From the NCBI RefSeq assembly GCF_964340395.1, contig NC_135560.1, forward strand, positions 13,110,598 through 13,174,597: 64,000 bases of DNA, in the 5' to 3' direction. The DNA is from Glandiceps talaboti (lineage: Eukaryota > Hemichordata > Enteropneusta > Spengelidae). This document shows, piece after piece, positions 29,501-43,400 of the stretch (positions within the stretch are counted from its first letter, which is position 1; the number at the start of each line of letters is the position of its first letter). The translations under genes were made by a program, and so were the position numbers. Under the pieces are notes generated by a model, which worked only from the letters and a program-made list of their open reading frames with translations, did not search any database and was not told the DNA's origin.

Positions 29501-32500
29501 TTAATAAGTTTTAAATATCACTAGGTGTTTAAAAAGATGAACCATTTTATATTTCGTACATTTTTAAATATTTCTTACATTTTTTTCATTTGTTACATTT
29601 TTCCATTTGTTACGTAGGTGATGCATGATGAAGTGTCAGAAACTGAGAATATTCGTAAGAATCTGTCAATTGAACGAATGATAGCAGAGGGATGTGATAT
29701 TCTACTTGATGTCAACCAGACATTTGTACGACAGGGTACATACTTTTTACATAAATTCTTGAAATATTTTTTTTGTCAATATTAAATGCTGGACATTGAT
29801 CTATTAAAATGTCATTTAGATTGGATACATGTGTGTTATAATTGTGTTAATACTGTTGTTAATTTTGTGTTTTAATTATCTAGTAGTGTGTATGACCAGC
29901 AAATTTCTACATGTATACAGAAAGGGTAAAATAAGAAGGTATAGGTAACATATGTAGATGTATTATACAACTTATGCAGCTGTTATTAAATAGAATGTGC
30001 AAGTAAATCTACAGTATTGTATGATGTCTAGACTAGTCTATATAAAATAGCTGTGGAATGACGGTTAACATAATCGATTATATATACCACACTAGTTAAT
30101 AAAAAAAATGGCTGTTCACATACTCATTCTCTTTCAGGTACTTTGATTCGTGTGTATGCAGGAGAGAAAGGAAAAAATCGTAGTAGACTTGGTTCATTGA
30201 GTAGTTCCAAATCAGATGCGAGGAAAGAAGGAGTTCGACAATGTTTCCTGTTTACTCACCATTTGCTGATTACTACCAGAGGGTCAAGTGGCAGACTTCA
30301 CCTTGCAAAGGTATAGGGTCAACTCAAATGGACTTTAAAGTAGTATCCAAGGTTTGCCAGTGAATAATAAAGAAGAATAAATTACAATTCAGTCACAATA
30401 TTCGTAGAGTACATTTTAGAATGATATGACTGTTATGGATATGTATAAGCAATTGTAGAAACTTCATCACGCCCATCCAAACTGTGCCTATGATACATTT
30501 GAGTGCTGTTGTCTTCACTTTTAGAGATGTCAGCAGCATTTCAACTGCATTGACTTGGATCAAGTATTACATAATAATTAACAAATGCCAAATTAAATTC
30601 ATCACGATGTATACTAATTACTTTTGCTCTTCATATCATTTGTTGATGAGTTCCGTAACTACACCGAGTGTGTCCATACATTGTTTGAGAACAAGCATTT
30701 ACATGTAACATAATATCTGTTTTTTCCATGCTGCAGACTGGAGGTAAGATACCATTGATAGATACAATGCTGGTGGATGACTTTGATCCATTTGATGATG
30801 ATGGTAAGTATTTTACAGACTAAAACATATTATAATGATTATTATTATTATTATTGTAATAGCATAAATGTACAAACAGTCATGTATTCACCCTTTGGTA
30901 ATTTGAGTTTCTCCTGCCCAGCAGGATGGGCCTATCTGAAACAATGGCAAGATTGATTGTGTATCTTGTCATTTGATAATGATTGTTGATTGTGATTGAG
31001 TTTGTAAAATAACTATATAATATTATGATTAACGTATTTCTGACTCCAGCTGTACAATTTGATTGTGAGTGTTCTGAGTATAAATGTCTGGTTTAATGGT
31101 AGCAATTAATGCAATACTGTGAAAGTCCTAAATCTTTGTAATTGTCAGAGACAGATCTGTTTCTTGCAATATCTCCCAGATTTCATTACCAGTGAATTAT
31201 GAATGTCAATTTAGACACATTTTAAATCTTCAGAAGCTGCAGTTTGAGTATGTCATGTGCAACAGAAATATATTGATATTTTTAACTGATATGTTTCTCA
31301 TGATAGAGAGTAGTGTAAGCAGTCACACTAGCCAGACAGAATATGATAACATGGAAGTAAAACTAATTGTGGACAGTAAAAGTGGTCCTCCATTGAATAT
31401 CATATTGGTAGCTGGTACACAACAAGAGAAGAATGCATGGATGAGTGATCTTAGCCAGGTGAGAATCAATCTGTCTATTAGTCGTCTGGTGTACAGGTGT
31501 CATAGAAGTTGTTCACAGTACTTCTCCATTGATATCTGTCCTGCATAACTTTTTCAAATTCAGCAATAGTTCTCCCGAGTTCAGAGGCAAATGTTGGATA
31601 CATCAGATTTGGTCTAGTCCTGGCTTCCTCCTTCCATGCTTTGGTTGCCAAGTAACCAGATATTTGACTACTCAGTTATTTGCTCCTGAACCAGTGACCA
31701 GCAAATTGTGCCATACACCTCCGACTGATTGTCTCTGAGAACTTAGGTGTTTACATGCACAAGTCTTTATTTGTCATATATTGTGACCAGGACAATAAAT
31801 TCTGTGTCAATATTTATGCAGCTCTGTTTTCCCATCAACTTCCAAGCCATAACCATTCATCTTTAGCCTGAAAATACAGTTCCCTGTTGAATAACAATGT
31901 TTACCAGACCTTATCATATTGTCATTGAAAGTTTATTGTACATAAGACATGAGGGCAATTATTACATTAGCAAATGGAGCGCCTGTCTCAAATTGTATTT
32001 CTTTGACATAAAAAAAGACATTAGCTCCTGACTTGCTATTGCGTTTGTTTAAAATAATTGTGATAAGATAATCATTTATTGTCATTACTTTGTCGAAATT
32101 CATCATTTCTGTCTCAATCGACCATCCTCACAATTTGCATAATGAACTCATTTATTAATTGAGAACAATTGTCTGCTATAATATAGAAGATAATTAATGG
32201 ACAGTCTTATAATGAAATTAATATTAAGCTTCACATGGTGTATTTAAGTAGACAATTAATACAACTAACTGGATAATTAATCATACAATAATTGATACAT
32301 TTTATATCATAACTTGTGATAATGAAAATGATAATTAAATTAAAGTTGTAAACCATCCTTTAGCATAACTATGCATTACTACATGTTAATATAGTAATTA
32401 TGACTACAAATTTGCTCTCAGGGAGAAATTTCAATCAACGTTTAATATAACTAATAGCCCAATTATAAAATAAACACACAATTATTTATCAGTAAGTTGC

Positions 32501-35500
32501 CAATGTCTGCTGACTCCATGTTGTAACAAATGATGAGTGGAAAGTTCTTTTGTTAGCTTGTGCCATTTTGTATTCAGTTGTACATGATTTTGGATTATTA
32601 TTTTTTTGTAATATACAAACCTAACACTACATTTTGAGATTATATATGGAATATTTGTCAGTAATGTGAACAAAGTGAAGGATGCTCATGCTGTACTTCT
32701 AGGCTAGAGCAAGCCATTTTAAATTAAAATACCAAAAAATGCTCACATTATACTAAACATTAGAACTACAGTGGCTTTAAATTTGATCAATGAACAAAAT
32801 CTTAAAATTATGTAATATTTTACTTATTTGGCAGATAATTGATACTCTGAAATTATTATAAATGCTCATAAGTGTTTTTCTGCCAAGATGAAATCTGCAT
32901 GAAAATACCTTTTACTCAGAATTACCATGCATATCTTTCTAGACCGTGAAAATTTCCTCCTGGCAAAACAACCAGTTTCTTGCTCAGTACGAGTTAATCT
33001 TCTTTCTCGCAAGGGGGTATTGTTTGTACACAAGTACATGTAATTAGTAGTTGGGCAGAAGACAATTAAATAACGAGTACGTTAGAATATAGTTGCCAAT
33101 GATAGCGTATATTTTTGCCACTGTAGGCACTGTTCACAAGCAGATTTTTGACAAAAAATGGTTCACAGAAACATCAAGTTCTGTAGTGTAATTTGAAAAT
33201 CTTTCTTTCCTTCAATTTTTGCACTAATTTTGGATTGATTTCTTGACAAATTTAAGTATATTTCTGACTTGTTTTTGGTCATTTTCAATGATAGAATTTT
33301 GGGCTCACATGAAGGTACGACATTCATGCTACACTATCAGCTATCACTCAAATCTGTACTACTCTGTGGGTATCTGCTACTAGATCAAAAGATTCAGGCA
33401 GTACAAGGAATATGTCATTAGAAGTTCAAACAGAGGTCACAAGATTAAAATCAAATGGACAGAATGGTTTCTGTTTTTGGTGATAAGATTATAAAAAAAA
33501 ACAAATATTGTGATATTCATCAATTGATTGTACTAGACAAAATACCAGACCTTCACGAGAAACTGATGTTTACTATTGACTCTGGCATCATGGTCATTTT
33601 GACACCCTTCACAGCATAACTATATTTGATTGGCTGCAACCAAATCTGGTGGGACTGTGCAGTATACTACAGTTTAGTACACTTGTGGTAAGCCTGATAG
33701 GACTAAACAACACAACATATCTCACAGTCTAGTAGTTGGTGTACATGCAAGACAACAATTCTAAACTGTGCTTTCTTCATTCTAAGGGCACTTTGTTTCA
33801 AAATGGTAGCACAGTAGGAAATCAGAATGTCAATGACTTCCTAGTTTGCCAATTACCCAATTCAGAAGTATGTTACACAAACAGATTTGTATCATTTTGT
33901 TTTCGCATACTTTCATCATAACTTTACCTTGCCATTGAACCTCAACATCTGAAAATCAGCTATGCTCTTGTCTTAACTTTTATTCATAAATTCATATATT
34001 AATATGAATGTGTCTTGATTTTTTTCTCATAGTGCATAGATAATCTTCATTACAATGGACTATTAAATGGTAGTTTAGATGGAACTCACTCTTCGGTTCA
34101 TATGCCATTGTCTATCAGGTAGAACACTTATTTACTTCATCATCCATATCCTTGTAATTTCATATATTATTCTTACTTTATTCATTGTACTTCTGGGGTA
34201 AGTGAAATAATTGTTTCAGTTCAACCACATCAGCAATGTGTTTACACTTTGTATTGTTATTACTGTCCACTGAGGAACTACTCTTATATCTAGGAGAGAT
34301 ATCTCTTCAAATGCAGCTTGAAACGTCAAGCAAAATTTAGTCATCAGTTACATTTACAGTAATTGATAATTATGATTACCCCAATATCAAACATTTTGTC
34401 AATTTGTAAATATGCATGCTGCATGAAAATTGAATATTTTGTAGGGAGTGAATACATCAACTGATGTGGCGTTTAGATCTCATCAAAATTGAAAGTGGGG
34501 AATTGGCATTACAGTTAGATTGTTACAAAATATCTGTTTTCTGTCTGTTCTGCCATGTGTGTATTATCTACTTGCCTTATATGAATGAATGCTACTCTTT
34601 CTAACAATGCTAATCTTTCCACCAATACTGGTCTTTCCACCAATGCTGGTCTTTCCACCAGTGTTAGCCTTTCTACCAATGCTGTTTTTTCTACCAGTGC
34701 TGGTCTTTTACTACCAATGCTGGTCTTTCCACCAATGCTAATCATATTACCAATACTGGTCTTTGTACCAATGCTGGTCTTTCCACCAACGGTAATTTTT
34801 CTACCAATGATGGTGTTTCCACCAATGCTTGTCTTTCCATCAATGCTAATCATTGTACCAATACAGGTCTTTCTACCAATGCTGGTCTTTCCACCAATGA
34901 TAATCGTTCTACCAATGCTAATCTTTCTACCAATGCTGGTCTTTGCAATAATGCTAATCATTCAACAATGCTGGTCTTTCCACCAATGCTTGTCTTTCCA
35001 CCAATGCTGGTCTTTCCACCAATTCAATGTTAATGTTTTTACCAATGTTACTCTTTCCACCAATGCTGGTCTTTCCACCAGTGTTGGACTTTCCCTAAGT
35101 GTTAGCTTTGCCACCAATGCTGATCTTTCCACCAGTGTTAGCTTTGCCACCAATGTTGGAATTTCCCCCAGTGTTAGCCTTCCCACCAATGCTGATCTTT
35201 CCACCAGTGTTAGCCTTCCCACCAATGCTGATCTTTCCACCAGTGTTAGCCTTTCTGCCTACTGAATGTTACTCATCCTACCATTGCTAATTTTTCTATC
35301 AATGCTCATCATTCCACCAATGCTATAAACTTTCTACCATTTCTGGTCTTTCCACCAATGCTAATCTTTGTACCCATGCTGGTTTTTTCCACCAGTGATG
35401 GCCTTTCTACAATGCTAATCTTTCTACCAATGCTAATCTTTCTACCAATGCTGGTCTTTCCACCAATGCTTGTCTTTTGACCAGTGCTAATCTTTCTACC

Positions 35501-38500
35501 ATTTCTTGTCTTTCCACAAATGCTTATGCTTTTCCAGGATTTAAATCAATCATCAGGGATTTCCTTTTTGAACGGATTTTGATTTCCTGGAGTTGTTGTT
35601 TGAACGTTTTGCACTGCTTTTGTACATATACATGTACTTGCCCCTTGCTGGTCTCGCTTCCAATGCCATCTGAGCAGGGCCAGAATCACTTTCCCTAGAG
35701 TCCTTTCCACCTGCCCTTGATAAACTCCTTACCATGTTTTATATTTAAGAAATCTGCCCTCATGGTCATTGTACCCTTGTAATCCATGTACAGCACTTTT
35801 ATTAGGCGAAAATAAAAAACATGTTTGTTTCCGATAACATGACTTAAATAGGTACTAGGTGCCAATTTTATTTTACATTTACATTTTTTCAAATAAATAC
35901 TTCAACCCAAAGACAAGATACTCGTTGGTCACAATACTTCCGTAACAGGTAATGAGGTATAAACGAAGTAAATGAAGACAAGTTAACTAATTCAGAAGTA
36001 GACGAACACAATATACAGACTGTGCTATCATAGGCTGAAATAACATCATTTCGCTTGGGGAATGTGATTTTTAAAAAGTAACAAAGATACTTTGGCAAGA
36101 AATTCTACAGTGAAATAGAAGTAAATTGTCATAATTTTACCTTTTTGCATGTAAAAAAATGTTTAGGATTGGCGGCTTAAACTAGGGTTGGTCAGGTTAT
36201 CGGAAACACACTATTTTTTTATTTGGCCATATTGGCATTTTCAACAAAGTACAGGATGACAACAATATTGGGATGGTGGGAATTGTACTGAAAAGCTGAT
36301 GCTTTTACTTTTATGCAACATTTTGTTAGTACATTCTAGCATGCAGTGGTGAATTGTTTAGTCATGTTGCATGTTAATGTCTAGTATAGATATTTTACTC
36401 TCCCTAGTACAACAATTGTGAAAAATACCATTTGTTTTCTACCTTGTTCCCATCCTTTGTCATGTCTTGTACCCACAATTCCCTGCAATGGATTTAGACG
36501 TCGTTGTCGAGCAGTGCTTGGATTGCAATATAGGTAACAATCCTGACTACTAAGTAATGAGTGTGTAACTGTTTATTTCCCCTTGTTGATACCCTATTAA
36601 GTCAAACATTGATTTTTAGCCAGTGACAAGTGAAAAACATATAACCATTTGGGAATTCCATGTGTGCAATATCACTACTGTTATTGGTGGATACATGTCA
36701 CAATCTTATTGTAAAAAACTGTCAACACTTGTTTTAAATGAAAGTCACTGACTGTCAATCAAAGTCTTTCTTTATGGGTAGAGCTTGAAGTTCATTATCT
36801 GTTTTTTGCCATAGAAGCATCTTTATTGCTATTTCATCAGTTACATCACATATATACTGACTTCCATTTGTTGATTTCATTCATTTCAACAATATACACC
36901 GGACAGGATGAATTGTCTTGTCACATTTGGGTTTATCACAGCAATCAACTTCAAGTGTTTTCATTTTATTAATCTTTCTTACTTATCATTTGGTTAATGC
37001 AAACAGCTATTATTTAAATGCAGCTATTGCTTCAAATGTTCCATTTTCTTGCATGTCCACTATTTGCAAATTTAAACATACATACAATTCTTTTGGCATT
37101 TCTATCTATGAACACTCAAATTAATCTAAGTAATATTTTCAACTATTGCAGTCCATGATCTTGATTTGTAACTGCAGTGTTATATATCATAAGCTGTGTC
37201 ATAATTTTTTATTGACTATGTCTTTCATTGATAACTTCTTTTTTATCATAATATTTCAACTTTGCATGAAATGAGACAACATTTTGATAATACACACTGT
37301 TAAAAGCACAGTACAAACTGCTTCTTTTTGATGAATTTTTGTTCCTATTTACTAGTATTTCTTTGTTGCATGAAGTTGAAAGTATTTTTATATACTCCCT
37401 TCATAACTGATTCACTGATGAAAGTTATTACCATTAAAGTATTCCACATATTGAAGCACGTACTTTAGTGATAGCTATGTTCTGAATATGCTAGTGATAA
37501 AAGAAATAATCTTTATTACAAAACATTTATGGTAGTGCAATTTTAACAAAAGGAAAGTTACTACTTTTAAGTTTTATGTATAACAAACACTAAATAGTGT
37601 TTTTAAAAATTACCCTTGACAATGAAATAAAAGGAAAGCAATTACTATAGTTGCCTTTTTTGATCAACGTAAGTAGCATAATTATATGTAAAACTTCAAC
37701 TTTTCATGAGAAAAGCAGTTTTAATACTATAGTGTGTAGGGTGAAGTGTTCTGATATGTAATATCTGAAAAAATTGTAAATTGAGCAAAATAAGGCATGT
37801 TTTGTACTTGGTAATTTGCCAATTAAATCACTTCAAATAAATACATAGAAGAAGACTATATGTAACCAGCCAGTTATTTTTAAAACAAAACAAAAAACAT
37901 ACAAGTCTTAGTCAAACTTTTAGGTCATCATTACAAGTATCAAAAGACATTTATTTGAACCAAATTGTTCAATACATCTAGATGGTTATCATTTCTTAAC
38001 AAATTGTAAGTGAAATTTAAAAATTTATTCATAACTATAGGATTGATATGTATATGTATTCATTTGTTTTATTTTGTGTAGGTCGGAATAACAAATGCAT
38101 ATAAAATTATATGAAGTGTAGGAGTGATTACTGTGAGCTAATCTTGTATCATATAACATTATGCATAGTAATATGATGTTACAATCTTAATCTGCTTAAG
38201 AATGGGTTTCACCAACACACATAACATTTTTGTGCAGTTGGAAAGTCATTCCAGGTTGTGGATTCAGGGATGAGAAATATGAGTCAGGAATATTATCAAA
38301 ACACACTGTAGTTAGACAGCACTGTGAATTAATACCTGACATTATGTCACCTTAGATTCCTAGTAAACAAATCTGAGGTGAAAAGGAGGAGAAAGGAATC
38401 TAATATCAAAATAGTACATTGTTCTTTGTGCATGTGGACAGTACATTGCACTTTGAATGTAGGCATCATTGGAGTACATTGTCTAGACTCATACCATAAT

Positions 38501-40379
38501 CTGTTGTTGGGATAAACTTTGAATATGCAAACCTCCAGTGAAAAGGAATCAACCCAACAAATGTAGAGGAGACATACATGATCGAATACTCTAAACTTTA
38601 AAGTCCTGTGAATATTGTACTTTTTTCTACTTTAGACATAATAGTATGCAACATTTTCAGAATTCATTTACTGTACTTTAAACTTAATTTTAGAAACTTA
38701 TCTTTGTCATACTTTCCAGGTCAGATCCCCGATTGTTCAAGGACGATGTTGATATACGGTTCTGTCGAACTTTGAATTCATGTAAAGTACCACAGATACG
38801 TTATGCTAGTGTTGAGCGTTTGCTCGAGAGACTAACTGACTTGAGGTTTTTAAGCATAGACTTCCTTAACACATTCCTGTTAACTTATCGTGTCTTCACC
38901 ACTGGCAAAATGGTCATAGAAACACTCAAGAAAGTCTATAAGAATCCAGAAGCAATGGAAAGTCTCTACAAGTAAGTTATTAAGATGTTGAAATTTGACT
39001 TAGTATAACATATTAACAAATGCTTAATAAGAGTGTACCATATTTGTAAATATAAAAACTTACATCCAGGGCAAGTGTCAGTATTAGAGCAGCTGCATTA
39101 TGTTAGGATCAGCCATATCAATTCTTGGTACCTGCTATAGCATTTTACCTCAAGCAAGAGGGTCAAATAGAACAAGAAAGTTGACTTATTTTGACATGCA
39201 CCCACAGCTGTAATTTAAGTGTAACATGAAGCAGAAGTCATGGTGTCAGTTAATTCCCACTCGTCAATTATGTATCACTGCCTTCAACTTGTGCTTGTAA
39301 ATGAGAATGGGTTTTTTGATAATAGTTTTCTTGATCAAAGTAACAACACTTCGTACGTCTGATGTACAAATGTAGGTTGATGCAGACACTTTTATGGGTT
39401 TGTTTATATCTTTGTAAGTTTGTCAGTCAATAAACAGTCACTCTCAATTGATGTGTATCATTCTTGGTAAACAGGCAGGCATCCAGGTGTGTTGTTTAAT
39501 AAAATACTTTGACAAGATACCGACAGTAATATTACATTGTGTCTTAAGCATGAACCTTGCCTCATTCCTGATTGCCACAAGCAAGCAAACACACCAGTGT
39601 GATTTCAAAAGTTGTACTAATCTTTAATATTGGTACACTATCAATGAAGTGTATACTTCATGAGATAATTAATGGAAAGAATAAATGTCTTATTTATTGT
39701 AGTTTGAAGGATGATGCTACAGATGCAAGCCCAGGAGGCAGTGGCGCAAGTAGTCCGACAGTATCGTCACATGATACACCATCACAGTCATCTTCACAGC
39801 TTAGGACATTTGATTCTGGAGCAAGTATAAGAAACCATCCTTTCAGGAGGAGCTTTAAGAGATGTAATTCTTTTAAATCTTTTTGTGTGTAAATTTGTAA
39901 CGTTTTGTGCAGAAGAGGTCTGTTTATGTCAGAGACAATTTAGGTCCTTCAAGAATGTGCTCATGAATATCAGTAATATCTTACATGAACAGAAGTTGTA
40001 CATATCTACGGACACAATCATACATCCCTTCTACCAATATCAGTTGTAATCCACTTCCAGTAATCTCTAGCTTTTAGCATTTGAAATAAAGCTTTCTGAT
40101 TTTAGCCACAACTGGAGTAACTTCTCTCTCTTGCTTATCCACCATTCTCCATCCTCTACCTCACAACAACCAGCCTTCTAATATGCCTAGCCACAGTGCA
40201 AAACAACAATATTTGAACAAAGGTGTGCAGCATAGGCAAAATATACTATTCCAATGAAAATTATTGATATATACACTTGCACTCTGGTAGCAGTTTTGTA
40301 TATTCTAATTTACAACATTACAAGTCCATTTTCATGATCATGATTTCATACATTTGTCATAGAAGATTACCTGCTTCTT

Positions 40380-40419
<40 letters not shown>

Positions 40420-43400
40420 CGACACTTCTATGTTTTATTTTCTACAGCTGAGAAGTATCAGGATAAACTAGATGAAGAACCTGATCAAGGGAAAACAGAT
40501 GGACCATCACCTCAGAAATCTCCTGCCGTATCACGTGGATCAACACCAACCAACTCACCACCATTGTCACCTACAAAACTATCCCCTCCTAACGACACTC
40601 TCACATCATCACCAAGGAGGCTGTCACCAAAACGGTCAACACTTTCAACAAGTCATTCTGCACCAAATATAGCTGGTCTTGTCAAGGCATTGAGACCTGG
40701 TATGTAGTGCCACAGTTTACAGTCTTAGAACTTATCCAGACTTTTTAATAGTAAACACTGAATGATGTATTCATCCATTTTGGTGAAACTATAGAAGTTA
40801 ACTATTGTTCCACAGACATAGAGAGAAAATTGCATGACATTTTTTAATAAGGGGTCATAGGTGTCAGAAGCGGTCAGTCCAAACGTTCAGGTACTAATGT
40901 TTTCTTTCTATTTATTTGCAACAGAAGTTTACTTCTCTACAATACTGATCATGAATCCTAAGACAAAATGACCTCATTGTTCATAATTATGCAAATTAGG
41001 TCTATGAGTATTAATTTGATCAAAAGGCTTAAAAGAAAAAACTGCTGGGCTAAGATTCACCCTGTTGATTTTGATAATCCCTGGAGTCTATAGATGTAAA
41101 ATTATCAGTTCATTACATGAATAAATTCTTGGGATGCAAATTAGGAGAAACATTTGTGTTTTGGTAGATAAACTCGAAGTCAAAACCTTTTGGCCATTGG
41201 TACTTGATAGGGGTGTTAATGTGGATGTTAAATTCAGAAACTGTTCAAAGCAAAGTGATTAGGTCGCTGATATGCAAATTAGACCTAAAAAGTTATTTTA
41301 GGTCAATAGGCCAGAAATCTAAAACCATGTAACTGGTGCATATAATATTTGGTGGAGATTTTTCCAATGATTTTCAAAACAATTATATTGGAGAGTGCTG
41401 GCACTCCAAACATAGTAAGGGAAGTATGAGGGCAAAAACAGGTATGAATATTGGTAAACTCCAGTACATGTCCAGTACTATTTTCATCAAATCTGCAAAT
41501 GAAGGCATATGGAGTTATTGCTTGCTTATTAACAGCATATTTTTTCAGTGTAGTCAGTTGTGCTACAATGCAAGTGGGGAATTGTTCAAAGTAAAGTAAT
41601 ACCATGGGTTTCAGTGTACAGTCAGTTGTGCTACAGTGTAATTGGCAAGTGGGGAATTGTTCAAAGCAAAATAACAGGATGGGTTTCAGTATAGTTAATT
41701 GCTCTACAATACTATCAGCATCTAAATCTGTCCAAGTACAACTTTGATTTGAGTGAGATGTTTGTCAACTTGTAGGAAGCACTGATGGAAATGTGTCGCC
41801 TAGAAATAGTGTGTATCAAAGTGAAGGCCCTCCTACAACCACGGTGACAGCAGGAGTTGTTGTGACATCATCACGTCAATCCAAACGCCGCTCCAGCACA
41901 TCAGCAGCAGCCACTGCTTTTGCAGTTGCTACTGCTGCAGCTGGTAACCCTAGAGACAGCAAGTATAGCAAGGGAACATTGAAACATCACAGGGCAGGTG
42001 GGTGATCTCAAATAACAAGAATATAAAAATATGACCCGTAGATTTATGTCATTTTTCTTCAAACACGTAAAAATAAAATTCTCAGCTTGCTGTGACAAAA
42101 ATTAAAGGTCACAGGAATGCACAATAAAGGAATACATTATGCAAAGAGAAATTACAAAAGAAAGCGAAATGCAATAAAGAAGTTGCGAATTAACAACAAA
42201 TTATATTGAATTTAATTATCTACAAAATTAATCCATCTGCCACTACACCATCTAGTGGCAGTGAGTTGTCTAAAGTCATTCCTTCAATCATTCATACAAT
42301 ATTAATAATAGATACATGTTATAGATATGTGTATACATTGTACATGTAGATAACAGAGTTTTCAAGGATATACCAAAATATAGATTTCAAAAGAAAATTC
42401 CTGAAGTTTCCATCCGCTTTCTTTGTGTACTTATGGTTATGTCAAAAGATTGATTAGAAATTTGCAAATGGCAATTTTACTAGTTGTTCACTATGTAAGT
42501 TAGAAAGAATAGATCATTCTAATTGTTATCAGTGCAAAAGGGGTGATTTATGTATACATGTAGAAGTGGTCTTTTGAGCATGAGACTGAACATAAAACCT
42601 GTACATGCATCCATAGAAAGAGAATTAATGATTTATAGTCAGGAGATACTGTGCTTTATTCAACAAATGTCATCAAAGTTACAATGGAATAAATTGCTAG
42701 ACAGTCCCTGGTGTGAACATAGTAATACAAGATTATGCAGTGTGTGATTTCATGTAAGCTCGGATCACCTCATGAAATATATTTAGGTAGAATCGCGCCT
42801 CGATCATGCAGTGAAGAATTTCACAGAGAATCAAAATTCTTAAAATCTTTCAACTTTGCCATATTGAAGCCTGCTTCTGGTCCATTTGTTCTTCAACCAT
42901 AGTGTAAATACAGTATTTGGCGGCCATATTGGATTCTAAAGTGGCTTAATTTTGATATTTTGACCTATATATTTCAAAAATTGATTTAAATTAACTGAGA
43001 ATGGGTTGGAGTATTAAACAGCAAAGTAATGGCAAATGTTTAAACAGTTTATTTCTGAGACACATTTCACAATTAAACTACCGTGTACAGTATAATAATT
43101 AATTTTTCTCTTTCAATATAGGTTCAATTGATAAGAAGCCCAGCTTGAAACGTAGAGAATCTGTCATCAGCACAGCTGCAACAATGAGAGTTATAAATGT
43201 CATGCGGCATTGGGTATCCAAATATTCACAGGTAAACTTTCGAGTCTCAAACTGCATAAATTTAGTTTAATAGGAATGAATAGCTGGTCAAATACATTAT
43301 TTTGTTTACTTCAATTTTAGTCAGTATACTTTTCCAAAAGAAGAGTACATTGAGATGTATGCACATACAAAGAATAGATTACGCATAGTTTGTTTAATAT

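Noticed and set aside
34515-35290. Open frames up to 226 codons on both strands
   Set aside because: They are readings of the 18-bp minisatellite; no splice sites joining them to RasGRF in phase were found.
40277-40471. Plus-strand frame with poly-Asp reaching into RasGRF exon 40448
   Set aside because: It reads the exon in the wrong frame; the conserved frame uses the acceptor at 40446-40447.
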